From Bacteroidaceae bacterium (lineage in GTDB: Bacteria; Bacteroidota; Bacteroidia; Bacteroidales; Bacteroidaceae), in NCBI GenBank assembly GCA_017617335.1, contig JAFZWK010000067.1, positions 19,236-83,235 of the forward strand: a stretch of 64,000 bases of DNA. Reading direction: 5' to 3'. The notes below the pieces were generated by a model. The model had not been told where the DNA came from, did not search any database, and saw only the letters and a list, made by a program, of their open reading frames with translations. This document shows, one piece after another, positions 54,940 through 62,764 of the stretch; the stretch's first letter is position 1, and each line of letters opens with the position of its first letter. The position numbers and the translations under genes were made by a program.

Positions 54940-54971
54940 TTTGGTGGATAGTAGTAAAAATCATACATTTG
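54940..54971 (+). promoter_or_regulatory. Promoter of the toxin-antitoxin operon
   Basis: TTTG (54940-54943), 20 bp, TACATTTG (54964-54971). It is 25 bp upstream of the antitoxin ATG. Confidence 0.78.
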
Positions 54972-54996
54972 CAGAAAATTGGAAAAGAAAACTATT

Positions 54997-55242
54997 ATGG
55001 AAGCAGTAAGAGATAACGTAACAGTCAGCATCCCTCGTTATCTGATAGACGATATGCGGCGCGAAATGAAAAGCACCAGTACTAATATTGATGAGTTGGT
55101 GGTAACATTTGTATACGAGGCTCTACACACACCAAATAAAGAAACGCGTGCAGCATTGGAAGAAGCAAAGTCAGGTGTGGATTTGAAAACCGTAGATACA
55201 TCCGACACGGAAGCTTTCATCAATTCCATCCTTGCAGAATGA
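54997..55242 (+). CDS. Antitoxin, RelB/DinJ-like
   Basis: 81 aa from the ATG at 54997; a TTG 18 bp upstream is less likely. The N-terminal part (NVTVSIPRYLIDDMRREMKS) fits a ribbon-helix-helix DNA-binding fold. The C-terminal half is acidic and likely wraps the toxin. It overlaps the toxin gene by 4 bp (ATGA), the classic type II arrangement, and presumably represses the promoter at 54940-54971. Confidence 0.82.
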   Translation: MEAVRDNVTVSIPRYLIDDMRREMKSTSTNIDELVVTFVYEALHTPNKETRAALEEAKSGVDLKTVDTSDTEAFINSILAE

Positions 55243-55514
55243 AAACAATAAAGCGATCCACACAATTTCGAAAGGACTTCAAACGGTATGCCAACAATCC
55301 CCAAAAAGTGTCATCTTTGTTAGAAATCGTCCGTCTATTGGAGAACGAATTACCAATACCTGCACACTATAAACCGCATTGGCTCCATGGAGAGTTTGAG
55401 GGCTGCATGGAATGTCACGTAGGCAATGATTTCCTGTTGATATGGATTGACGAGACATCGGATGTTATAAAACTTTTACGTTTGGGAACTCACCATGAAC
55501 TTTTTGGCTTGTAA
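55239..55514 (+). CDS. Type II toxin, YafQ/RelE-type mRNA interferase
   Basis: 91 aa. RSTQFRKDFKRYA at the start, then HWLHGEFEGCMECHVGNDF, LLIWID and GTHHELF at the end match YafQ-type RelE toxins, including the catalytic C-terminal histidine region. It should cleave mRNA in the ribosome when free of its antitoxin. Coupled to the antitoxin by a 4-bp overlap. Confidence 0.88.
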   Translation: MKTIKRSTQFRKDFKRYANNPQKVSSLLEIVRLLENELPIPAHYKPHWLHGEFEGCMECHVGNDFLLIWIDETSDVIKLLRLGTHHELFGL

Positions 55515-55665
55515 ATTTTTGACAAGCCTATTATTTATACTCAATACGAACTAAACCAGTTTCTCTTTTCGCTAGTAACAGGTCTCCTATACTGGCAAAA
55601 GGCTCCCCATTTTGTTTTCTTTGATTGTTGGGTAAACCCTCATGTGTTCCAAACGTGTTCTGTCT

Positions 55666-55965
55666 CTAAGCGGTTCTTTCATATATTAATTTTCTGTCAC
55701 GTTCTATACTTGGACGGGCAAAAGGCATTAAACCTTTGTCGGTCACAAGATCGACGGGTTTCTGAAGTAAATCCTGCAAATCAAGATGCATTCCACTCAA
55801 CTTGAATAATCCCACATGTGCATCTTGATCAAGCATGACTAATATGTCCACATCGCTGTCAGGGCGTTCTTCACCGCGGGAATATGAGCCGAAGAGCCAT
55901 GCCTTCAAGACGGGTTGTGTCTTGAAGTATTCTGCAATAGCTTGACTCATGGCTTCCGTTGTCAT
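55666..55965 (-). CDS. MNT-family nucleotidyltransferase (orphan MntA-like)
   Basis: 99 aa. GSYSRGEERPDSDVDILVML is the nucleotidyltransferase G-S-x10-D-x-D motif. Such small MNT proteins are usually the AMP-adding antitoxin of a HEPN toxin (type VII TA). Here no HEPN gene follows: the 150 bp downstream on the same strand up to the YafQ stop have no supported ORF. Its promoter lies in the second 72-bp direct repeat (TATCTTTG at 55993-56000). It may be a leftover half of a TA pair or act with a partner elsewhere. Confidence 0.85.
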   Translation of the reverse strand: MTTEAMSQAIAEYFKTQPVLKAWLFGSYSRGEERPDSDVDILVMLDQDAHVGLFKLSGMHLDLQDLLQKPVDLVTDKGLMPFARPSIERDRKLIYERTA

Positions 55966-55992
55966 AACATTAAAAAGGCGAGTTTCACGCTA

Positions 55993-56065
55993 CAAAGATA
56001 CGATTATGGGAGAGAACTGCAAAGGGAAAACCAGTTTTTTTGTGTACCTATAGATTATTCAGGTT
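55993..56065 (-). repeat. 72-bp direct repeat copy 2, carrying the MNT gene's promoter
   Basis: Second copy of 54765-54836. It places the same promoter, TTTG-19-TATCTTTG, in front of the MNT gene. The two copies bracket about 1.2 kb that contains the toxin-antitoxin pair and the MNT gene. Confidence 0.92.
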
Positions 56066-56152
56066 AAATAGGACAACGCTAAAAAAACTTTTGGAAATGT
56101 GGTTCCCTTTGCGCTTCAAAGTTTCTCTATATCAGAAAAAATTCAAATAAAA

Positions 56153-56184
56153 TTTGATTTTTCTCTCAACTTTCCGTAATTTTG
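56153..56184 (+). promoter_or_regulatory. Promoter of candidate structured RNA
   Basis: TTTG (56153-56156), exactly 20 bp, TAATTTTG (56177-56184). The predicted start is near 56190, just before or within GGGGTCTC. Confidence 0.75.
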
Positions 56185-56189
56185 TGGGG

Positions 56190-56480
56190 TCTCATGCCAA
56201 AAGAGCCCCCTCAGAGAGGCAAAAAAGGATGAGAACACATACATAGAAGGCGTTATCTAACGCTTTGGTTTTGACGTGTTGGAACTTCGCAACCTCCACA
56301 AAATGAAAGTCAAAAACAAAGCAACGAGAACGCCCCTAAGATGTTTATATAGCAGCCCTTATTTCGAAAGGGTTCAATATATTCATCAGCGTGGGGCTTC
56401 GCAGTTGCTCGTTTCGACTTTCAGGGCAATGCGAAGGCCTCAACACGTGGAACGAGCGACAGACTGGCTCCACGTTTTTT
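56190..56480 (+). ncRNA. Candidate structured RNA (~290 nt) upstream of the accessory operon
   Basis: The stretch has a strong promoter, a strong terminator and no convincing ORF (the 70-codon frame at 56276 looks random). Pairings visible by eye: TCTCAT with ATGAGA and GCC with GGC in the first 45 nt; hairpin GCGTTA/TAACGC (56250-56263); CCCTT/AAGGG near 56357-56372; a stem CTTCGCA-TTGC with GCAA-TGCGAAG (56397-56436, one bulged G). An 8-bp long-range helix joins ACGTGTTG (56274-56281) to CAACACGT (56441-56448). The loop GACTTTC (56416-56422) can pair with GAAAGTC (56305-56311), a possible pseudoknot. It lacks hallmark sequences of tmRNA, RNase P and SRP RNA. It could be a known Bacteroidales RNA (6S-like or Bacteroidales-1) or specific to the operon. 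Confidence 0.6.
56445..56480 (+). terminator. Intrinsic terminator at the end of the structured RNA
   Basis: ACGTGGA (56445-56451) pairs with TCCACGT (56469-56475), followed by a T-run to 56480. Its left arm shares the bases ACGT (56445-56448) with the long-range helix of the RNA, so the two pairings exclude each other. Confidence 0.8.
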
Positions 56481-56484
56481 ATGT

Positions 56485-57858
56485 GTGAAAACAGAACAAA
56501 TCTTTTTCATAGGTTGTTGGAGCCACGACCCAGATGTAATAATGTTAAGATTATTAGATGACAGTCACGGCTTCAAGACGGATCTTTTTATTCATGGGGA
56601 ACGTTTGAAGGTTGGCATCATAGATGCAGATCTCTTAGATAATGGGACTCGTCATCCTAATTTAGCATTATTGAAGATCTCAGGATTTTGTAAAAACTTG
56701 GGACATAAGGTTAGACTGATATGCAGTTATTCTGAATTAAATTTTGCCCCACCATTTTATTTGAATGACCAAGATTACGATGTCCTAGTTCTATCGCGAG
56801 TTTTTAAATTCACGACCATCCCCAAACCTGTTCATAAGATGATAGCATCAGGCTATATCTATTGGGGGGGCACTGGATTCGATGAAATAAACGGTCCTTC
56901 ACTTCCTGATGTGGTAGAGCATCACATGCCTGACTACCATCTTTATGACGAGCTTATTGAACAACGCACAGGTGGCGACGAGAAAAAAAAGAAAAGCCAA
57001 TGGGATGATTATATCAATTATTCAATTGGATTTACAACACGTGGATGTATCCGACATTGCGGTTTTTGTGTTAATAGGTTGCTCAATCGTGTTGTCCCAT
57101 GGTCACCTGTAGATGAATTTCTTGATGTTTCTCGTAAAGGGATATATTTGTGGGACGATAACATTATGGCTGCTCCGCCTCGTGTTTTCAGACAAGTTAT
57201 GGAGTCGCTTCAAAAGACCGGACTTTCTTTCCAGTTTCGACAGGGTATGGATATCCGTCTTATGACTGATGAGAAAGCGGAACTATTGGCTAGTGTAAAA
57301 TATCATGGTGACTACATATTTGCTTTTGACCATTATAGGATGGATGTGCCTAAAGAACGAAAGGAAGTTGAACAGACTATTAGAGGACTTGAAATATGGC
57401 GTAGGCATTGCAAGAAATCAACAAAACTATATGTGCTTGTTGCCTATGATAGTTTGGACGCTGAGGATATAAAAGGCACTTTTTTCCGTATAAAGAAACT
57501 GATGGAATTCGGTTGTCTACCTTATATCATGCGTTTCGAGGACTACAAAAAATCTCCTTTCAAGACGTTATACACTCAGTTGGCACGTTGGTGCAACCAG
57601 CCGAGCTTCTTCAAGAAGATGAGTTTCCGACAATATTGTATTAGGAATGAGGAATATCATCAAGGTATTCAGAAACCTATCAAGAATGGACGCTATTCTT
57701 TCCAACTGAAGTTCCCCAAGAGATTCAAGCCGAAAGAAAAATATTGTGCCTGCTATCAGGCAATGCTTGACTTTGAAGCTGATTATCCTGATATCGCACG
57801 AGAGTATTTTGATTTGAGATTTGATGAATTGAAAAAGAAAAACAAGAAAGCATCATGA
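56485..57858 (+). CDS. Radical SAM protein of the accessory operon
   Basis: Up to 457 aa. The cluster motif is CIRHCGFC (about residue 190, CxxxCxxC). Before it is a Rossmann-like N-terminal domain (KVGIIDADLLDNGTRHPNLAL, YDVLVLSRVFKF, YWGGTGFDE) similar to B12-binding-type domains. After it are LWDDNIMAAPPRVF, FRQGMDIRLM and ARWCNQPSFFKK. I recall this type in phages and accessory islands, without a known reaction. The start is uncertain. The frame opens with GTG at 56485, 5 bp after the terminator; ATG at 56542 and TTG at 56605 (giving MKVGIIDADLL, the natural family start) are alternatives. It overlaps the next gene by 4 bp (ATGA). Confidence 0.82.
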   Translation: MKTEQIFFIGCWSHDPDVIMLRLLDDSHGFKTDLFIHGERLKVGIIDADLLDNGTRHPNLALLKISGFCKNLGHKVRLICSYSELNFAPPFYLNDQDYDVLVLSRVFKFTTIPKPVHKMIASGYIYWGGTGFDEINGPSLPDVVEHHMPDYHLYDELIEQRTGGDEKKKKSQWDDYINYSIGFTTRGCIRHCGFCVNRLLNRVVPWSPVDEFLDVSRKGIYLWDDNIMAAPPRVFRQVMESLQKTGLSFQFRQGMDIRLMTDEKAELLASVKYHGDYIFAFDHYRMDVPKERKEVEQTIRGLEIWRRHCKKSTKLYVLVAYDSLDAEDIKGTFFRIKKLMEFGCLPYIMRFEDYKKSPFKTLYTQLARWCNQPSFFKKMSFRQYCIRNEEYHQGIQKPIKNGRYSFQLKFPKRFKPKEKYCACYQAMLDFEADYPDIAREYFDLRFDELKKKNKKAS

Positions 57859-58514
57859 GTAAGAATGCAACATACAAAATCCATAACATCAGTCTAACAG
57901 CAGAAAATTTGATTGTTCATTTTTATGGGCGCTCTTCTCTGCCCCATTTCTTTGGTTTGCATGAGCAAGAAGAACAGGCAGCTTTCATCATAAATGCCCT
58001 CCTCGACTTTTCTATCGATGAAATTATCGAACTCGTCAGACAGGATTTCAAGATTTTCCATATTCAGAAGAAGGATGTACCCCAATTCAGTGATCTTATG
58101 GCTGTTTTCAAAATCCCCTTCATTTTGAAAAATTGTGGCATCAATGGAGTTGGATATGACCAAATGGGTTATATGCTTAGAACGGAAAAAAGGAATATTG
58201 TGGCAGATCGAAAATATGGCGAGAATCATATGAAAACAGCGGAACAAATGGGGCTTTGCGAATTACATCATTTTATGGGATATCCCAATGCTATAGGAAA
58301 TGTTTTCGCAAGTTTAGGCGCAGATGTTCAGAAGATACTAATACCTCATTTCTGCTTATCCATCCCATTCATTCAGAATTACTTTATGACAGGGGAAAAT
58401 GATGATTATCTTGAGATGATGATGAATGTCTTGAGCGACTCAACCAAAACACGCAGAAGGCCAAATGTTAATACTTTAATATCCATCATTAAAGAATCGA
58501 GTTATGGGGTTTAG
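57855..58514 (+). CDS. Unknown protein of the accessory operon
   Basis: 219 aa, not recognised. No signal peptide or membrane segment. It begins with a short basic stretch and a beta-like segment (ISLTAENLIVHFYGRSSLPH), then predicted helices. A notable conserved-looking centre is GYDQMGYMLRTEKRNIVADRKYGENH, followed by a helical part (AEQMGLCELHHFM) that could be a winged-helix or other DNA-binding unit, though this is weak. Coupled to both neighbours: 4-bp overlap with the radical SAM gene and 11-bp overlap with the helicase gene. This implies equal expression and probably a joint complex or pathway. Confidence 0.75.
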   Translation: MSKNATYKIHNISLTAENLIVHFYGRSSLPHFFGLHEQEEQAAFIINALLDFSIDEIIELVRQDFKIFHIQKKDVPQFSDLMAVFKIPFILKNCGINGVGYDQMGYMLRTEKRNIVADRKYGENHMKTAEQMGLCELHHFMGYPNAIGNVFASLGADVQKILIPHFCLSIPFIQNYFMTGENDDYLEMMMNVLSDSTKTRRRPNVNTLISIIKESSYGV

Positions 58515-60627
58515 AGATTTAAATATAAAAGCTTGTTATGAGTCTGGCATCGAGGATATCATTGTGGATTTTTATGAGCCAACGCTAAGCAATGCTGTTC
58601 AATATGACAGGATTGCAGGTTTTTTCTCGTCTTCCTCATTAGCTATTGTTTCGAGAGGTTTGTATGGCTTCATCAAAAACAATGGTAGAATGCGTCTTAT
58701 TACAAGCCCTAAACTTAGTGAAGAAGATGCTGGGGTAATAAGGCAATATATTTTAGGCGACTTTTCTGCTTTGCTTCGTGATTTCAACTCTGACATAGAA
58801 AGTCTTCAAGATGAGATTATCAAAAATCATGTAAAGGCCTTGGGATGGATGTTATCCAAAGGGATGCTTGAAATAAAGTTGGCGATTCCAGTGAAGTCCG
58901 ATGGCAGCCTACGCGAAGAGGATGAAATGGACAACAAGGCTCTTTTCCATCAGAAAGTAGGTGTTTTAAGGGATTATGAAGGAAACGAATTGTCTTTCAG
59001 TGGTTCCATTAATGAGAGTGCTTCAGCTTGGGTTTATAACGATGAAGAGTTCAAGGTTTTTAAAGGATGGATGCAACCGAATGAATATTTCGAGGGAGAC
59101 AAAAAACGTTTTCATGAACTATGGAACGGGTTGAGAGAAAACACGAAGGTTTATGATCTGCCAGATGCAATAAAACAAAACTTAATACAGTATTCTAGAG
59201 ACTTTGATGTCGAAACGATTTCTGTAAAGAAGTATCTTCAACTAAGAAGATTCAAATATGAAAAAAAAGAGAGTAAAATCTCGTTATTCCCCTATCAAGC
59301 AGAGGCTTTGAAAAAGTGGAGATCCAATGCATATAGATTGCTATTTGAAATGGCAACAGGAACTGGTAAGACTCGTACAGCTATTGCAGGCATTGAGGAA
59401 CTAAAGTCTACATCAAAGAAATTTGTCGTTATCATCTCCACACCTCAGAATACTTTATCAATGCAATGGAGAGATGAGATTGGTAATTTGGGATTAATGT
59501 TCGATTCAATTGAGACAATCGATGGCACAAATAATAAATGGGAGCAGAAACTGATGAAACTGTTACTGTCGAATGCTGTTGGAATGTGTAATCATTGTGC
59601 AATCTTCACAACTCATGCGACATCATCGTCTGAGAAGTTTATTACCGTGATGACGAAATACCTTTCTCATGAGAGTATTTCACTTTTTGTGGGAGACGAA
59701 GTTCATTGGCTTGGAGCCTCTAAACTACGCAAGGCCCTCTTACCTATTTATATATACAGAATAGGACTTAGTGCTACTCCATCTAGATGGTTCGATGATG
59801 AAGGGACGAACCTTCTCATAGATTATTTTGGAAACGATTCTTTTGAATTTTCAATCCATGATGCATTAACAGAGGTCAATCCCCTAACTGGTAAACATTT
59901 TCTTGTCAATTATTACTATGACATTTCAACAGTTAGTCTTAACGAGGAAGAAACAGATGAGTACCACCGTATTACAAAACAGTTAGTAAGACTAAGTAAA
60001 CAAAAAGACAATGATGATGACGCACAAGAGAGATATGAACGTCTTCTGGAAAAAAGGGCTAATATAATAAAAAATGCTTACGCTAAATATGAAATTCTTG
60101 AGAATATTTTAGATAAATTGGATGCATCTGGAAACATTCAAGACCTTATCATTTTTGTGTCACCCAAACAAATCAATCATGTGATGGAGATCCTTTTTTA
60201 TAGGGGAGTTCGTTTCCATAGGCTAACCGAAGCTGAAGGCACGCGAAAAGATCGGAGATACGGAGGCATTTCGGAAAGAGAACATATCATCAAATTGTTC
60301 AAAGAAAAAACATACAAAGTCTTGGTCGCTATAAAATGCCTAGACGAAGGAATCGATATCCCTTGTGCAAGTATGGGCATACTGATGGCAAGTAGCACTA
60401 ATCCTCGTGAATATGTGCAGAGAATTGGTCGTATCATACGCCAAGATGAGAACAAGTCCTTTGCAAAAGTTTATGACATCTGTGTCGAAAAGATTGCAGA
60501 CATGGATGATGAAGAAATAGACTTAGAACGACAAGTGAGGAAAAAGGAGTATGCCCGTCTAAAAGAGATTGCTGATAATTCCATCAATCCTATAGATGTC
60601 CTTAATAAAATAAATCAATTAAACTAA
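58504..60627 (+). CDS. PLD-nuclease/SF2 helicase fusion
   Basis: 707 aa. The N-terminal part (about 1-200) is a phospholipase D-like domain with one HKD half-motif (FHQKVGVLRDYEG, H149 and K151, then SFSGSINES). Such proteins usually dimerise to form the site. From about residue 260 it is an SF2 helicase: SLFPYQAEAL, Walker A MATGTGKTRTA (about 283-293), DEVH box (about 398), LSATPSR, a helicase C domain with CLDEGIDIP and the arginine-finger motif QRIGRIIRQ. The layout resembles restriction helicases linked to DNA phosphorothioation (Dnd) loci and other PLD-helicase defence effectors. It probably translocates on and cuts invading DNA. Coupled by 11 bp to the gene before. Confidence 0.9.
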   Translation: MGFRDLNIKACYESGIEDIIVDFYEPTLSNAVQYDRIAGFFSSSSLAIVSRGLYGFIKNNGRMRLITSPKLSEEDAGVIRQYILGDFSALLRDFNSDIESLQDEIIKNHVKALGWMLSKGMLEIKLAIPVKSDGSLREEDEMDNKALFHQKVGVLRDYEGNELSFSGSINESASAWVYNDEEFKVFKGWMQPNEYFEGDKKRFHELWNGLRENTKVYDLPDAIKQNLIQYSRDFDVETISVKKYLQLRRFKYEKKESKISLFPYQAEALKKWRSNAYRLLFEMATGTGKTRTAIAGIEELKSTSKKFVVIISTPQNTLSMQWRDEIGNLGLMFDSIETIDGTNNKWEQKLMKLLLSNAVGMCNHCAIFTTHATSSSEKFITVMTKYLSHESISLFVGDEVHWLGASKLRKALLPIYIYRIGLSATPSRWFDDEGTNLLIDYFGNDSFEFSIHDALTEVNPLTGKHFLVNYYYDISTVSLNEEETDEYHRITKQLVRLSKQKDNDDDAQERYERLLEKRANIIKNAYAKYEILENILDKLDASGNIQDLIIFVSPKQINHVMEILFYRGVRFHRLTEAEGTRKDRRYGGISEREHIIKLFKEKTYKVLVAIKCLDEGIDIPCASMGILMASSTNPREYVQRIGRIIRQDENKSFAKVYDICVEKIADMDDEEIDLERQVRKKEYARLKEIADNSINPIDVLNKINQLN

Positions 60628-60635
60628 AATAAAAT

Positions 60636-60785
60636 ATGGCAATTAACAATGAACTCAAAAAAAAGATTAACTCCTATCCAGGGATAGATCGAAATGAAAA
60701 AAAAGTTGTCTTGCAGTTGCTTGAAGGAATTGACGAAGGCAAACAATTGAAAAGGATTCTGGAACCATTACTAAATACCTTGTGA
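60636..60785 (+). CDS. 49-aa small protein between helicase and ATPase genes
   Basis: ATG at 60636, TGA at 60783-60785, encoding a 49-aa basic/acidic helical protein (starts MAINNELKKKINSYPGID, ends RILEPLLNTL). It fills the gap exactly: 8 bp after the helicase stop and 1 bp before the ATPase start. Spacing and codon choice support a real gene. It was not recognised; it may be a small adaptor or regulator of the neighbouring ATPase. Confidence 0.65.
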   Translation: MAINNELKKKINSYPGIDRNEKKVVLQLLEGIDEGKQLKRILEPLLNTL

Positions 60786-60786
60786 T

Positions 60787-62763
60787 ATGAGACTCGAATC
60801 AATAAAGGTTCAGAACTTTCGACAATTGAAAGATTTGACGTTGAAATTCAATAAGATTAGTGACAAAAATGATATTCATGTGATATTGGCCGAAAATGGC
60901 GTTGGCAAGACAAACATTATGAATGCTATAACATGGTGTTTATATGACAACGAATCTCATCTTCGCAATGAAGATACTGCATTACATGTTATCAATAGCG
61001 AGGTACTCGAATACGCAAAGCAGTATGGAGGTAGTATCAATGTCAGTGTAGAGCTTGAATTTTCGACTAGTGATGTGAATAATAGAATAACATTCACGAA
61101 AACAGCTATTTTCAAAATCTATAATGATGTCATATTTCACATAAAAGAAGATTTGATTGTGACCATCATGGGAAGTGGTGGCCATATAATTATCGAAAAT
61201 GAAGAAGAGGCACGGCAAATCATTCATAAATATTTGCCCGAAGAAATCAACAATTACATTTTTTTTGATGGCGAACAGTTAGAGGAGTTCTTTTCACGAG
61301 ATCAAACCGAAAAAGTAAGGCAAGGTATAAATGATTTGACACAGGCCTCATATCTGGAGAAAGCAACATTATATTTAGAAAAATATATAAAAACAGAAAT
61401 ACTTGATAAACTAAAAGGGGCAGGTGATAAGGAACTTGAAGAAAAACAAGCAAATTATAATAACATATGTGATGAAGTAGAAACTTCTATTTCTACAATT
61501 CAACAGTATTCTAATCAAATTGATGAAAGTAAAAAAGGAATTGAATATTTAACGACCATTATTCGTGGTAATGAAATAGTTCCTGAAAAAGTTAGGAAAT
61601 TGGAGGAATTAGAAAAGGAGATAGTTTCATCGCAGCAGCTACAGGAAATAAAATATAAAGAACTGATGAACTTTACAAGAGAAAACTATTTTCTCTTGTC
61701 AATATACCCTTCATTAAAGTGTTTCGGTGATTATATACATGAAAAGGATAAAGAGGGAAGTCTTCCTCCAAGAGTTGATAAGAAACTCTTGCAAGGTATC
61801 CTACAAAGCAAGCATTGCCCCATATGTAATACCTATCATCTTCCAGAAATCAACATTGATTTTGTTAGGAAGTTGGAAAATTCTCTTGCTGTAGCTTCCG
61901 AAACATCTGCTATCTTAAATAAGGCTTCAGGTTCCTTAGATGGTTACTATGAAAAGGTTAAGAACTACCATACTTCTAAAGAACGAATTTTATCTGATAT
62001 AGAGCAAATCAAGAATCTCTTGTTAGAAAAGAATGGACGAGCAGAAGAATTACGTAGATTCTTGAACGCGGTCCCCGATATTACGAAGGTTGTTGAATCT
62101 ATAAAAAAGCGTAAAGAATATAATGATACAAAGGATAAACTTATAGCAAAAAAAGCAAAAGAAGAGGTTCACTTACAAGACCTCAGAAAGAAAAAGAATC
62201 AGATCGACGCGGAACTAAAAGCCCTATTGAAGAAAAACAAAAAAATGGAAAAGCTCGGTAGACAAAAGGACTTCTGTGAGCGTTGTGTATCAATAATGCG
62301 AACGACCAAGAGTGAACTTTTAGATGAATGTCGTCAGAAGATCCAGAATGAAACATTTCAATTGTTCAATGAACTAATCTGGAAGAAGAAATATTTTTCG
62401 AAAATTGAAATTCTTGAGGATTATACATTTAGGCTTCTGGACATGTATGGGAATCAATGTTTAGGTTCTTGTAGTGCTGCTGAGACTGCTCTTTTAGCAC
62501 TCTCCTTTACTCTCGCTCTGCAAGATGTCTCAAAACATGATGCTTTATTGTTTATTGATACACCGATTGGACGTGTCGGCGCCGAGAATAGAACCAATTT
62601 CATGAGCACCCTTCTTGATGTGTCAGTTGATAAGCAAGTAATCCTTACTTTTACCCCAACTGAATATGATAATAATGTAAAAAATATCATATCTAATAAG
62701 ATTAGTAATTTCTATCATTTAGATATGAATAACGAAGGTGTAACATATATAAAGAACAAATAA
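60787..62763 (+). CDS. DndD/Rad50-like SMC-type ATPase
   Basis: 658 aa. N-terminal ATPase half: MRLESIKVQNFRQLKDLTLKF, Walker A AENGVGKTNIM (about residue 39), then NNYIFFDGEQLEEFF (about 155-170), a hallmark shared with DndD. A long coiled coil (about 180-520) is interrupted by a CPIC motif (about residue 345), like a Rad50 zinc hook. C-terminal half: ABC-type signature region GSCSAAETALLALSF and Walker B ALLFIDTPIGR. Proteins of this type sense or bridge DNA and license nucleases or modification enzymes. There is no DndC-type sulfurtransferase nearby, so it is unlikely to be a standard phosphorothioation system. Confidence 0.88.
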   Translation: MRLESIKVQNFRQLKDLTLKFNKISDKNDIHVILAENGVGKTNIMNAITWCLYDNESHLRNEDTALHVINSEVLEYAKQYGGSINVSVELEFSTSDVNNRITFTKTAIFKIYNDVIFHIKEDLIVTIMGSGGHIIIENEEEARQIIHKYLPEEINNYIFFDGEQLEEFFSRDQTEKVRQGINDLTQASYLEKATLYLEKYIKTEILDKLKGAGDKELEEKQANYNNICDEVETSISTIQQYSNQIDESKKGIEYLTTIIRGNEIVPEKVRKLEELEKEIVSSQQLQEIKYKELMNFTRENYFLLSIYPSLKCFGDYIHEKDKEGSLPPRVDKKLLQGILQSKHCPICNTYHLPEINIDFVRKLENSLAVASETSAILNKASGSLDGYYEKVKNYHTSKERILSDIEQIKNLLLEKNGRAEELRRFLNAVPDITKVVESIKKRKEYNDTKDKLIAKKAKEEVHLQDLRKKKNQIDAELKALLKKNKKMEKLGRQKDFCERCVSIMRTTKSELLDECRQKIQNETFQLFNELIWKKKYFSKIEILEDYTFRLLDMYGNQCLGSCSAAETALLALSFTLALQDVSKHDALLFIDTPIGRVGAENRTNFMSTLLDVSVDKQVILTFTPTEYDNNVKNIISNKISNFYHLDMNNEGVTYIKNK

Positions 62764-62764
62764 A

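Noticed and set aside
56190-56480. Retron msr-msd idea for the structured RNA (inverted repeats at both sides and a long stem-loop)
   Set aside because: No reverse transcriptase gene lies in the window, and the outer repeat is shared with a terminator; an ordinary structured RNA explains it better.
56276-56488. 70-codon frame in front of the radical SAM gene
   Set aside because: It begins at a non-ATG codon inside a structured RNA region and runs through the terminator hairpin; composition looks random.
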